NCBI RefSeq assembly: GCF_003353055.1
Contig: NZ_QKWJ01000068.1
Span: 1 to 39,827, forward strand
DNA from: Cupriavidus lacunae
Lineage (GTDB): Bacteria > Pseudomonadota > Gammaproteobacteria > Burkholderiales > Burkholderiaceae
Direction: 5' to 3'
DNA: 39,827 nt
The notes beneath the pieces were generated by a model. It saw only the letters and a program-made list of their open reading frames with translations. It did not search any database and was not told where the DNA came from. The translations under genes were made by a program, and so were the position numbers. This document shows, in pieces, positions 24,171 through 31,498 of the stretch. Every line of letters starts with the position of its first letter. Within the stretch, counting starts at the first letter, position 1.

Positions 24171-25970
24171 ATGTTCACTACCATCCGTGCGCGGATCGTG
24201 GCCCTGTGCGTGGCCATCGTCGTCGCCGCGCTCGCCATCAATACGGCACTGAACCAGTTCGTTGCCAACCGCTATAACGAAGACGCCATCGACAGCAGCC
24301 TCGCCGCCGTGCAAAGCGGCCACACCAGCGCCATCGTCGACTGGGCGGCCTCGCACAGCCAGATGATCCAGTCGCTGCAGGACGCCGTGCTGCAGCCCGA
24401 ACCCGACGCCGCGCTCAAACAGATTGCCGACGCCGGCGGCTTCACCAATGTCTACGTCGGCTACGCCGACAAGACCGCGAAGTTCTCCAATCCGCAAGGT
24501 ATCCCGCCCGGCTACGACCCCACCGGCCGCCCCTGGTACCAGCAGGCCGCCACGGCCGGCAAACCCGTGGTCACGCCGCCCTATGTCGATGCCGGCACCG
24601 GCAAGCTGGTGGTGGCCTTTGCCGCGCCGGTGGTGCGCGACGGCGGCGTCAAGGCCGTGGTGTCCGGCGATGTGGCCATGGACACCGTGATCGCCAACGT
24701 CAAGGCGATCCGCCCGTCGCCGGCGAGCTTCGGCATGCTGGTGGCAAAGAACGGCGACATCGTCGCGCACACCGATGACAAGCTCACGCTCAAGCCGGTG
24801 GCGGACCTTGTGCCTGCGCTGAACGCCGACAAGCTCGCCGCACTGGCCAGTGCGAAGACGCCGCTGGAATTCAAAATCGGCGGCAGCGCCAAGCTGCTCG
24901 GGGCACGCGCCATCCCGGGCACCGACTGGATGGTCATCGTCGCCCTGGACAAGGCCGAGGCCACCGCCGGCATGCGCTCCGTGCTGATCGCATCGGTCAT
25001 CGCACTGGTGCTGATTGCGGGCGTGGCCGCCGCGGTGGTCTGGGGCGTGGCGACGATGTCGCTGCGTGGCCTGTCCACCGTGTGCGACGCCATGGACGCC
25101 ATCGGCTCCGGCGACGGCGACCTGACCCAGCGCCTGCCCGCCGGCGGCAACGACGAAGTCGCACAGATCGCGCGCGCCTTCAACGCCTTCGCCGACAAGC
25201 TCTGCGCCATCATGCGCCAGATCCGCGACGCCAGCGAGTCCGTGCGCGCCGCCTCCGACGAGATCGCCGCCGGCAACATGGACCTGTCGCGCCGCACCGA
25301 ATCCGCCGCCGCCAGCCTGCAGCAGACCGCGGCCTCGATGGAAGAAATCACCGCGACCGTCGGCCAGTCGGCCAACTCCGCACAGTATGCCAACCAGTCC
25401 GTCACCACCGCCTCGCGCGTGGCCGCCGACGGCGGCGTGGTGATCGGCGAAGTGATCAGCACCATGGGCCAGATCGAAACCGCCTCGGTCAAGGTCTCCG
25501 ACATCATTGGCGTGATCGAAGGCATTGCCTTCCAGACCAACATCCTGGCGCTGAACGCCGCCGTGGAAGCCGCCCGCGCCGGCGACCAGGGCCGCGGCTT
25601 CGCCGTGGTGGCCGGCGAAGTGCGCGCCCTGGCCCAGCGCAGCGCCCAGGCCGCCAAGGAGATCAAGACCCTGATCGAATCCACCGTGGGCAGCGTCACC
25701 TCCGGCTCCGACCAGGTCCGCCGCGCCGGCGACACCATGCGCGAGATCGTCAGCAACGTGTCAAAGGTGACTGGGATTATTTCCGAGATCACTCACGCGG
25801 CCATGGAACAGACCCGCGGTATTCAAGAGGTGAATATGGCGGTAAGCCAACTGGACCAGATGGTGCAGCAGAATGCGGCGCTGGTTGAGCAGTCCACGGC
25901 TGCGGCGGCGGCGCTGCAGACGCAGGCTGGGAGTCTGGCTGGGGCGGTGGGGCAGTTCAGGTTGGGGTGA
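24171..25970 (+). CDS. Methyl-accepting chemotaxis protein with dCACHE sensor
   Basis: A 599-residue chemoreceptor. TM1 covers about 7-26 and TM2 about 268-292, enclosing a periplasmic double-CACHE sensor of about 240 residues with the typical GYDPTGRPWYQQAATAGKPVVTPPYVDAGTG region split over 110-145. It resembles amine or amino-acid sensing dCACHE domains but lacks the Asp usually two residues after RxWY. HAMP follows (about 293-345, SLRGLSTVCDAMDAIGSGDGDLTQRLP region). Then comes the signalling hairpin with GIAFQTNILALNAAVEAARAG and RGFAVVAGEVRALAQRSA at its tip. There is no C-terminal CheR-binding pentapeptide. ATG 24171 follows GAAGGA. The last 70 codons switch to G/T-ending choices. Confidence 0.95.
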   Translation: MFTTIRARIVALCVAIVVAALAINTALNQFVANRYNEDAIDSSLAAVQSGHTSAIVDWAASHSQMIQSLQDAVLQPEPDAALKQIADAGGFTNVYVGYADKTAKFSNPQGIPPGYDPTGRPWYQQAATAGKPVVTPPYVDAGTGKLVVAFAAPVVRDGGVKAVVSGDVAMDTVIANVKAIRPSPASFGMLVAKNGDIVAHTDDKLTLKPVADLVPALNADKLAALASAKTPLEFKIGGSAKLLGARAIPGTDWMVIVALDKAEATAGMRSVLIASVIALVLIAGVAAAVVWGVATMSLRGLSTVCDAMDAIGSGDGDLTQRLPAGGNDEVAQIARAFNAFADKLCAIMRQIRDASESVRAASDEIAAGNMDLSRRTESAAASLQQTAASMEEITATVGQSANSAQYANQSVTTASRVAADGGVVIGEVISTMGQIETASVKVSDIIGVIEGIAFQTNILALNAAVEAARAGDQGRGFAVVAGEVRALAQRSAQAAKEIKTLIESTVGSVTSGSDQVRRAGDTMREIVSNVSKVTGIISEITHAAMEQTRGIQEVNMAVSQLDQMVQQNAALVEQSTAAAAALQTQAGSLAGAVGQFRLG

Positions 25971-26023
25971 AACTGGCTTGCAAGAATTTCTTCATCGACA
26001 TCGGCCGTGACGATCAATCGATT

Positions 26024-27139
26024 TCAATCTGCCAGTCTATATGACGTGCTGCGCCCACCCGCACCTGACTTCTGCAAAACCCCCAACGCCACCAACTCAT
26101 TGATATCCCGCAACGCCGTGTCCGCCGAGCACTTGGCAATTGCAGCCCACTTGCTGGACGTCAGCTTGCCATCGAAGCCGTCGAGCAGCCGGTTCAGCAG
26201 CTTCGTCTGTCGCTCGTTCATCGGCGTCGCGCCCCAGCGTTGCCAGAAGCGCGCTTTCGCCAGGACGGCATCCAGCGTGTGCTGTGCATTCTGCACGGCC
26301 CGCAGCAGTGCATCGAGAAACCACGCGAGCCATTCGGTGATGTCCAGCGAGCCCTTCTGCGTGCGCTCCAGGATGTCGTAGTAATCCTTGCGCTCACGCT
26401 GGATCTGCGCAGACAGGCTATAGAATCGCTGAGGGCTGCCGTCTGCCCGGGACAAAAGCAAGTCACCGATCGCCCGCGCGATACGGCCATTGCCATCATC
26501 GAACGGATGCAACGTGACGAACCACAGATGCGCCAGGCCGGCCTTCAGTACTGGCGCATCTGTCTGGTCCGTGTTGGCCCAATCGATGAATCGCGCGACC
26601 TCCGGCTCAAGTCTGTCCGCCGGCGGCGCTTCAAAATGGACGCGCTGGCGCCCATAGGGACCAGACACGACCTGCATTGCGCCCTTGGCATCGTCACGCC
26701 ATGCAGCAGTTCGTATCTGTGACATGCCGCTATACCCGGTCGGGAAAAGCGCCGCGTGCCAGCCGAACAGCCTTTCCTTGCTGAGCGGCTCATCACAGCG
26801 GCCGGTTGCATCCAGCACCATCTCCACGACACCTTCCACATGCCGGTCCACCGGGGCCAGTGCGCCGATGTCTACGCCCAGCCGGCGCGCGAGGGAAGAC
26901 CGCACTGAATCGGCATTGAGCCGTTCACCCTCGATCTCACTGGTCTTGACCACGTCTTCGGTGAGCGCGGTGAGACTGGCCTCATCCCGCAAGGCCATGC
27001 CTACGTCGGCAAGGCGGCCCAGAAGCATGCCTTGGGCGCGTGTCACATCAGCCAGCGGCCGAGCCAACGCTGCCAGGTCGTAGTGGAATAGTGGCCAGTC
27101 GGGCGACTGCCAGATGTAGAGCCATTCTCCGCGTTTCAT
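26024..27139 (-). CDS. Fic-domain AMP transferase, class II, with C-terminal winged helix
   Basis: A 371-residue Fic protein. The N-terminal part is DUF4172-like (WIWQSPDWP-type start, here YIWQSPDWPLFHYD) and contains the inhibitory motif T66-S-E-I-E70-G71, which in class II Fic proteins places a Glu against the ATP gamma-phosphate. The catalytic motif HPFDDGNGRIAR starts at His211 and is complete. A winged-helix domain occupies about 310-371 (SSKWAAIAKCSADTALRDINELVALGVL). The enzyme would transfer AMP from ATP to a hydroxyl on a target protein; the target is unknown. Inverted repeats overlap the start codon, so the winged helix may autoregulate. The gene is convergent with the chemoreceptor gene. 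Confidence 0.93.
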   Translation of the reverse strand: MKRGEWLYIWQSPDWPLFHYDLAALARPLADVTRAQGMLLGRLADVGMALRDEASLTALTEDVVKTSEIEGERLNADSVRSSLARRLGVDIGALAPVDRHVEGVVEMVLDATGRCDEPLSKERLFGWHAALFPTGYSGMSQIRTAAWRDDAKGAMQVVSGPYGRQRVHFEAPPADRLEPEVARFIDWANTDQTDAPVLKAGLAHLWFVTLHPFDDGNGRIARAIGDLLLSRADGSPQRFYSLSAQIQRERKDYYDILERTQKGSLDITEWLAWFLDALLRAVQNAQHTLDAVLAKARFWQRWGATPMNERQTKLLNRLLDGFDGKLTSSKWAAIAKCSADTALRDINELVALGVLQKSGAGGRSTSYRLAD

Positions 27140-27219
27140 GCGGAGATTATGGCAGCTATCTCCGCAAACGCAAATTGTTCACCGCAAACATTGCGGTGAA
27201 TGTCACTCCAATCTCCGCA
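27139..27219 (-). promoter_or_regulatory. Fic promoter with inverted repeats around a possible leaderless start
   Basis: TGCGGAGAT (27139-27147) and ATCTCCGCA (27158-27166) form a perfect 9-bp inverted repeat that includes the first base of the Fic ATG (27139). A third ATCTCCGCA lies at 27211-27219. TTCACCGCAA-aca-TTGCGGTGAA (27178-27200) is a separate perfect 10-bp dyad. On the minus strand CATAAT, a 5/6 -10 element, ends six bases before the ATG, and no ribosome-binding site is present. Confidence 0.55.
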
Positions 27220-27247
27220 CGCACGCCTCAAGAGAATCTTTCGGCAT

Positions 27248-27688
27248 CTACCGGTGGCCACCAGGAGGCCCCGCGTGCTCCCGGCGCCCACCTATCGCCC
27301 CCGACGCCGCCGCCAGCAAGATCCGCCTGAACTTCGGGCACTCCATATGGCTTGGCGCCGGGCAAACCGCCGCATGCCGCAGCCCGTCGCGCATTGCCGT
27401 CAGCTTGCGGATGGTCCGGTCCAGCTCATCGGCCTTGGCCGCCAGCATCTCCCGATCGATCTGCGGCTGCCCCTGCGGCGAGAACATCTGCGCGATGTCG
27501 TCCAGCGAGAAGCCGGCGGCACGCCCCAGCGCGATCAGCGCCAGCCGCTCCAGCACACCCGCATCGAACACGCGCCGCATCCCGCGCCGGCCGATGGATG
27601 CAATCAGCCCCTTTTCCTCGTAGTACCGCAGCGTCGATGCCGGCACGCCAGCCTGCTGGGCCACTTCCGCAATATCCAGGCTCTTCAC
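27248..27688 (-). CDS. MerR-family transcriptional regulator
   Basis: A 146-residue regulator. The N-terminal winged helix (about 5-75) has IAEVAQQAGVPASTLRYYEEKGLI followed by RRVFDAGVLERLALIALGRAAGFSLDDI. A coiled-coil dimerisation helix runs about 82-112. The C-terminal tail carries two cysteines, Cys119-PAPSHME-Cys, plus nearby His residues, which could bind metal or sense redox. This C-x7-C spacing resembles metal-responsive MerR members but I cannot name the ligand. It is divergent from the methyltransferase gene, and a palindrome inside a long promoter spacer (27692-27722) matches the way MerR proteins activate transcription. Confidence 0.9.
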   Translation of the reverse strand: MKSLDIAEVAQQAGVPASTLRYYEEKGLIASIGRRGMRRVFDAGVLERLALIALGRAAGFSLDDIAQMFSPQGQPQIDREMLAAKADELDRTIRKLTAMRDGLRHAAVCPAPSHMECPKFRRILLAAASGAIGGRREHAGPPGGHR

Positions 27689-27691
27689 CGC

Positions 27692-27722
27692 TTGACCTCA
27701 AGTCGACTTGAACTGGCAAAGT
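27692..27722 (+). promoter_or_regulatory. MerR-type promoter driving the methyltransferase gene
   Basis: -35 TTGACC (27692-27697) is followed by the perfect 14-bp palindrome TCAAGTCGACTTGA (27698-27711) and a weak -10 near 27717-27722 (CAAAGT), giving a spacer of about 19 bp. A dyad in an over-long spacer is the signature of MerR-activated promoters, where the regulator untwists DNA to align the two elements. The adjacent MerR protein is the expected activator. Confidence 0.7.
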
Positions 27723-27762
27723 GTAGCTTCCACGCTAGGGTGGCGTGCAAGGGGATACGGCC

Positions 27763-28653
27763 ATGGGTGAGAAACAACGGATCAGCATCAACGGCGGCGA
27801 CCAGGCCGCACTGTGGAACGGCCCGTCCGGCCATGCCTGGGTCGAGGAGCAGGCCGTGCTCGACGACATGTTCCGGCCGCTGGAAGACCTGTTTGTCGAA
27901 GCGGTTGGCAAGACCTCAGCGCGGCATGTGCTCGACGTCGGCTGCGGCACCGGCAGCACCACGCTTGCGCTGGCGCGCCGGCTCGGTGCACAGGGCCAAT
28001 GCACTGGCATCGATATTTCCGAGCCGATGCTCGCCACCGCACGGGCCCGTGCGCAACGGGACGGCTCCACTGCGAGCTTTATCCGTGCCGATGCGCAAGA
28101 CTACGCGTTCGCACCGGCAAGCTTCGACATGATCGTGTCGCGCCTGGGCGTGATGTTCTTCAGCGACCCGGTCGGTGCTTTTGCCAACCTGCGGCAGGCG
28201 GCCATGCCGGACGCGACGCTGCATTGCATTGCCTGGCGCAGCGCTGCCGAGAATCCGTTCATGACCACCGCCGAACGCGCGGCGGCACCGCTGCTGTCCA
28301 ACCTGCCGCCCCGCCAGCCGGGTGCGCCCGGACAGTTCGCCTTCGGCGACAGGGAACGCGTGCTTTCGATCCTGCAGGCCAGCGGATGGCACGAGATCGA
28401 AATACAGCCGATCGACATCGCCTGCACGCTGCCGGCGCCCGCGCTGGTGGGCTACCTGTCCCGCCTGGGCCCCGTCGGCCTGGCGCTGCGCGATGCCGAT
28501 GCCGACACGCGCGCCCGAGTCGTCGACACAGTGCGCGCCGCTTTCGAGCCTTACGTGCATGGCGCAACCGTGCGCTACACCGCGGCTTGCTGGATCATCA
28601 CTGCGCGGGCAACCGCCGTATCGCAGCGGGCTGGGGAGACTACCCATGCCTGA
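27763..28653 (+). CDS. Class I SAM-dependent methyltransferase
   Basis: A 296-residue methyltransferase. The N-terminal part starts with SINGGDQAALWNGPSGHAWVEEQ, common in a UbiE-like/methyltransferase type 11 group. Motif I is VLDVGCGTGSTTLALA (about 56-71), the acidic residue after beta-2 is in GIDISEPML, and motif II/III regions are IRADAQDYAF and FDMIVSRLGVMFFSDP. The remaining third is a substrate-cap region. The substrate is unknown. ATG 27763 follows AAGGGG; an upstream GTG at 27745 is possible. It overlaps the DUF2938 gene by 8 bp, so the two are translationally coupled and likely act together under MerR control. Confidence 0.88.
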   Translation: MGEKQRISINGGDQAALWNGPSGHAWVEEQAVLDDMFRPLEDLFVEAVGKTSARHVLDVGCGTGSTTLALARRLGAQGQCTGIDISEPMLATARARAQRDGSTASFIRADAQDYAFAPASFDMIVSRLGVMFFSDPVGAFANLRQAAMPDATLHCIAWRSAAENPFMTTAERAAAPLLSNLPPRQPGAPGQFAFGDRERVLSILQASGWHEIEIQPIDIACTLPAPALVGYLSRLGPVGLALRDADADTRARVVDTVRAAFEPYVHGATVRYTAACWIITARATAVSQRAGETTHA

Positions 28654-29155
28654 TGCCGCGACGGTGCTTTTGTTCAACGCCATCGCAATTGGCACAGGCG
28701 CCACGCTGGCGATGGATGTGTGGGCCATCCTGCGCAAGCAATTGCTCGGCGTGCCCGTGCTGAACTATGGACTGGTGGGCCGCTGGCTCGCCTGGTTGCC
28801 GCGCGGACGCTTGTGTCACCGCCCCATCGCCGCCACGCCACCGGTGCGTGGGGAGAACGTGATCGGCTGGATCGCGCACTACGTGATCGGCATCCTGTTC
28901 GCAGCCATCCTGCTGGCGCTATGGGGACTTGACTGGGCGCGCCACCCAACGCTGGCACCCGCATTGATCGTCGGCCTCGGCAGCGTGGCCGCACCGTTCC
29001 TGGTGATGCAGCCGGCGATGGGCGCGGGCATCGCGGCGAGCCGCACGCCGCGGCCGAATGTGGCGCGGACGCATAGCCTGGTGACGCATGCGGTGTTCGG
29101 GCTTGGGCTTTATGTGGCTGGTTGGGTGGTGAGTCTGGTAGCGAGACCGATTTGA
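28646..29155 (+). CDS. DUF2938 family membrane protein
   Basis: A 169-residue integral membrane protein with about four to five helices. The family pattern is visible: LLFNAIAIGTGATLAMDVWA at the start, NYGLVGRWLAWLPRGRLCH, GENVIGWIAHYVIGILFAAILLALWG, and PFLVMQPAMGAGIAASRTP. Members have no known biochemical activity. The ATG lies inside the end of the methyltransferase gene (8-bp overlap) with GGGGAG upstream, so it is translated by coupling. It belongs to the MerR-controlled pair. The last 40 codons switch to G/T-ending choices. It converges on the Mrr-type gene. Confidence 0.88.
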   Translation: MPDAATVLLFNAIAIGTGATLAMDVWAILRKQLLGVPVLNYGLVGRWLAWLPRGRLCHRPIAATPPVRGENVIGWIAHYVIGILFAAILLALWGLDWARHPTLAPALIVGLGSVAAPFLVMQPAMGAGIAASRTPRPNVARTHSLVTHAVFGLGLYVAGWVVSLVARPI

Positions 29156-29200
29156 TCGGCAGGCACAGTGGCAGGCTGCCGTTCCCCGAGCTCGGCAGCG

Positions 29201-30094
29201 TCAGAGACCACGCACGCCGCGGCATTTGGGGAACGTGGCACAGCCCCAGAACGGCTTGCCAGCGTTCGCGCCCTGTTTGGCGATGCGTTGGATCATTGCT
29301 CCGCCGCAGCGAGGGCAGCCGGGTGCAGCCCCCGGCGCCGTTTCAGCTTGCCGCTGCGGCTCCGCGGCGCGCGTCGACGCGTTCGCAGCCGCGGACGGCA
29401 TTGCAGTCGATTCCCTCGACGCTGCAGCACGGGTACGTTTGATCAGCGCAGTGAGTGCCTCGCCATCGATCAGCGCAATGTTCCGCCCGGACGCGAAGGC
29501 CCGCGCATCGGCGGTGAACTGTCCCGATGTGACAACGAATCCTTGCGCCGCACCCTGCGCAGTCATCACGCCATACAGTTCCCGTACCACCGCGACCGGC
29601 ACCTTGTAGGCGCGCCATTGCTTGCACTGCACAAGCGCCAGCTCGTTGCCCTTTCTGAGCCGCAGGTCGATCCCCCCATCCGCACCGCCGCCACCGGTCT
29701 CGGCCACGGCGTAACCGCGCATGCGGAACACCTCTCCCACCAGTTGCTCGAAATCGCGCCAGGTCATCTGACGCAGGGCGTCGCCGGACTGGCCCGCCGC
29801 CACGCTGCGCACCAGCACTTGCCGCTTGCGGCGACCCACCCACGAGGCCAGCGCGCCGGCCAACAGCACCAGCGGCACGATGTACTGCCCGTACGTCGAC
29901 AGCGCCTTGACCATCTGCGACACGACCATTTGACCCATTTGCCTGGGTACAGCGGTGACCTGCGCTTCGGCAATTGCATAGCGGTGCAACACCACGTAGG
30001 CAAAAATGGCCGACGCCACGCCCACCCACCATGGCAGTGCCGCGGCAATACCATACAGATCGTCGAAGACGCTCGAGTGCTTCCTGCGACCCAT
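29201..30094 (-). CDS. Membrane-anchored Mrr-type nuclease with topoisomerase zinc ribbon
   Basis: A 297-residue protein with three parts. Residues 20-85 contain two predicted membrane helices (WWVGVASAIFAYVVL and YIVPLVLLAGALAS). Residues 110-225 form an Mrr-like PD-(D/E)xK endonuclease domain with WRDFEQLVGEVFRMRGY, Asp143 in GGADGGIDL and Gln156-x-Lys158 in LVQCKQW. After an Ala-rich linker comes a four-cysteine topoisomerase I-type zinc ribbon (CPRCGGAM, FWGCATFPKCRG). Mrr domains cut modified or foreign DNA; here the membrane anchor suggests action near the envelope, for instance on incoming DNA. No methyltransferase partner is adjacent. It is a modification-independent or modification-dependent nuclease; I cannot tell which. 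Confidence 0.88.
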   Translation of the reverse strand: MGRRKHSSVFDDLYGIAAALPWWVGVASAIFAYVVLHRYAIAEAQVTAVPRQMGQMVVSQMVKALSTYGQYIVPLVLLAGALASWVGRRKRQVLVRSVAAGQSGDALRQMTWRDFEQLVGEVFRMRGYAVAETGGGGADGGIDLRLRKGNELALVQCKQWRAYKVPVAVVRELYGVMTAQGAAQGFVVTSGQFTADARAFASGRNIALIDGEALTALIKRTRAAASRESTAMPSAAANASTRAAEPQRQAETAPGAAPGCPRCGGAMIQRIAKQGANAGKPFWGCATFPKCRGVRGL

Positions 30095-30154
30095 GGCGAC
30101 CCCCTTTTCCTCTTGTGCTTGTCAGAGAGAAGGATGCCGTGCGGAAGCAGCCAT

Positions 30155-30181
30155 GTCGTCCCCGCGCTCGCGGGGGACGAC
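30155..30181. repeat. GC-rich hairpin, possible REP-like element
   Basis: GTCGTCCCCGC (30155-30165) pairs with 30170-30181 around a GCTC loop with one bulged G, giving about 11 pairs. It lies in the 141-bp gap between the MazG-like gene and the Mrr-type gene. No T run follows. Sequences of this form are dispersed between genes in some beta-proteobacteria, so a repetitive element is possible, but only one copy is seen here. Confidence 0.4.
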
Positions 30182-30235
30182 GGGGAAGGAAGGGAAGAAT
30201 CAGCCGAAGAGTGAGCGCAGCCGTCGCGCCGGACA

Positions 30236-30559
30236 TCACTCCGGCAACGGATACTTCCTCGCATTCATCTCCATCTTGGCCCGGATCGCCGCATCCAGAT
30301 CCACGCCCAGCGCCGTCACCAGCTGCGCCAGGTAGATGGTGATATCGGCAAGTTCCTGCTCCACATGCTCGCGCTCGCCAGTGGACATGATGGCGCGCGA
30401 TTCCGCATCGGTCTGCCACTGGAAGATCTCGACCAGCTCGGACACCTCCACGCTCAGCGCCATCGCGAGATTCTTGGGGCTGTGGTACTTGCCCCAGTTA
30501 CGGGCCTTGCCGAAGTCTTGGGCGGCTTGCTGGAGGTTCTTGATGTCGATCAGGGGCAT
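30236..30559 (-). CDS. MazG-like nucleotide pyrophosphohydrolase
   Basis: A 107-residue all-helical NTP pyrophosphatase of the MazG-like/dCTPase type (RS21-C6 group). The metal-binding motif is complete: Glu-x2-Glu in SVEVSELVEIFQW and Glu-x2-Asp in EQELADITIYL. Other family signs are HSPKNLAMAL near the start and NARKYP at the end. It hydrolyses a nucleoside triphosphate to the monophosphate and pyrophosphate, cleaning non-canonical or excess dNTPs. The start is taken at ATG 30559 because conservation begins at LIDIKNLQQAAQDF; the frame is open to 30625. It precedes the Mrr-type gene on the same strand, separated by 141 bp with a hairpin. Confidence 0.92.
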   Translation of the reverse strand: MPLIDIKNLQQAAQDFGKARNWGKYHSPKNLAMALSVEVSELVEIFQWQTDAESRAIMSTGEREHVEQELADITIYLAQLVTALGVDLDAAIRAKMEMNARKYPLPE

Positions 30560-30704
30560 GGCGGTGTGGCGATAGCGTTTCACTGCGCCCCGGCATGGGC
30601 CGGCGCAAAACGCTGATTTAAGCACGACCCGGCCGCCCTCGACACCCGGGCCGCCTGAGGCTTACCCTTCGCTTGTGCATCCACCGTCGCAACGGAGGTT
30701 CCCC

Positions 30705-31364
30705 ATGCGCCCGACTCCCGGCCTGGCGATTGCCACCCTGGCCGGCATGCTCGCCTACCTGGCCATCGCCATCGCAGGGTGGGGCGGCATCAGCCCGTTC
30801 TTCGCGCACCCCGCGCGCGTGGCCCTGACCCTGGTCCTGTTCGCCTTGTCCATCGCCGCACTCTTCTCCGGTGGCAATATCAGCAGCGGCATGCGCGAGG
30901 ACCGTGGCAACCGTTGGGTGCTGGCCGTGTTTGGCGTGCTTGGCCTGCTGGCCGCATACCTGCCGCCCTTCACCGACCGCATCGGCTACTGGACCCTCGA
31001 TGGCAACACCATGCGCTGGATCGGCGTGGCGCTGTTCGCCGGCGGCGGCGTGCTGCGGCTTTGGCCGGTGTTTGTGCTGGGGCGGCGCTTCAGCGGGCTG
31101 GTGGCGATCCAGCCGGGGCATACGCTGGTGACCACAGGGATCTATGGCGTGATACGGCACCCCAGCTACCTCGGCTTCCTGGTCAGTTCGCTGGGATGGG
31201 TACTCGCCTTCCGCTCCGGTGTAGGCGTGGTGCTGACGCTGCTGATGGTACCGGTGCTGCTGGCGCGCATCCGGGCGGAAGAAGCGCTGCTGCGCGACCA
31301 GTTTGGTGAGGAGTACGCCTCGTACTGCGCCAGGACCTGGCGGATGCTGCCGGGCATCTACTGA
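30705..31364 (+). CDS. ICMT-like isoprenylcysteine/phospholipid methyltransferase family protein
   Basis: A 219-residue membrane protein with about five to six helices. The conserved C-terminal methyltransferase region has TTGIYGVIRHPSYLGFLVSSLGW (His-Pro motif), then ARIRAEEALLRDQFGEEYASYCARTWRMLPGIY, the E-x-x-L/F-G-x-x-Y pattern that contacts S-adenosylmethionine. Bacterial members methylate small lipids or unknown carboxylates; prenylated proteins are not expected. GGAGG at 30694-30698 supports ATG 30705 over the upstream ATG at 30675. No partner gene is adjacent. It is oriented divergently from the MazG-like gene across 145 bp. Confidence 0.9.
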   Translation: MRPTPGLAIATLAGMLAYLAIAIAGWGGISPFFAHPARVALTLVLFALSIAALFSGGNISSGMREDRGNRWVLAVFGVLGLLAAYLPPFTDRIGYWTLDGNTMRWIGVALFAGGGVLRLWPVFVLGRRFSGLVAIQPGHTLVTTGIYGVIRHPSYLGFLVSSLGWVLAFRSGVGVVLTLLMVPVLLARIRAEEALLRDQFGEEYASYCARTWRMLPGIY

Positions 31365-31444
31365 TCGCGGCGCAGCGGCGCGCCGCGCACTTGGCTGATC
31401 AATCTGCCAGGCACCAAGGGTTATCCCTAGTCGATCATTCCCAT

Positions 31445-31490
31445 TTTCCGGGACTCGTGGTTTTGATTTCCGGGAATCAGGTCCTATTCT
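31445..31490 (+). promoter_or_regulatory. IclR promoter with paired TTTCCGGGA boxes
   Basis: TTTCCGGGA occurs at 31445-31453 and 31467-31475, 22 bp apart, i.e. two helical turns on one face. The second copy lies in a near-palindrome GATTTCCGGGAATC. A plausible promoter, -35 TTGATT (31463-31468) and -10 TATTCT (31485-31490), overlaps it. The downstream IclR protein probably binds these boxes and represses itself. Confidence 0.5.
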
Positions 31491-31498
31491 TGGACCCT

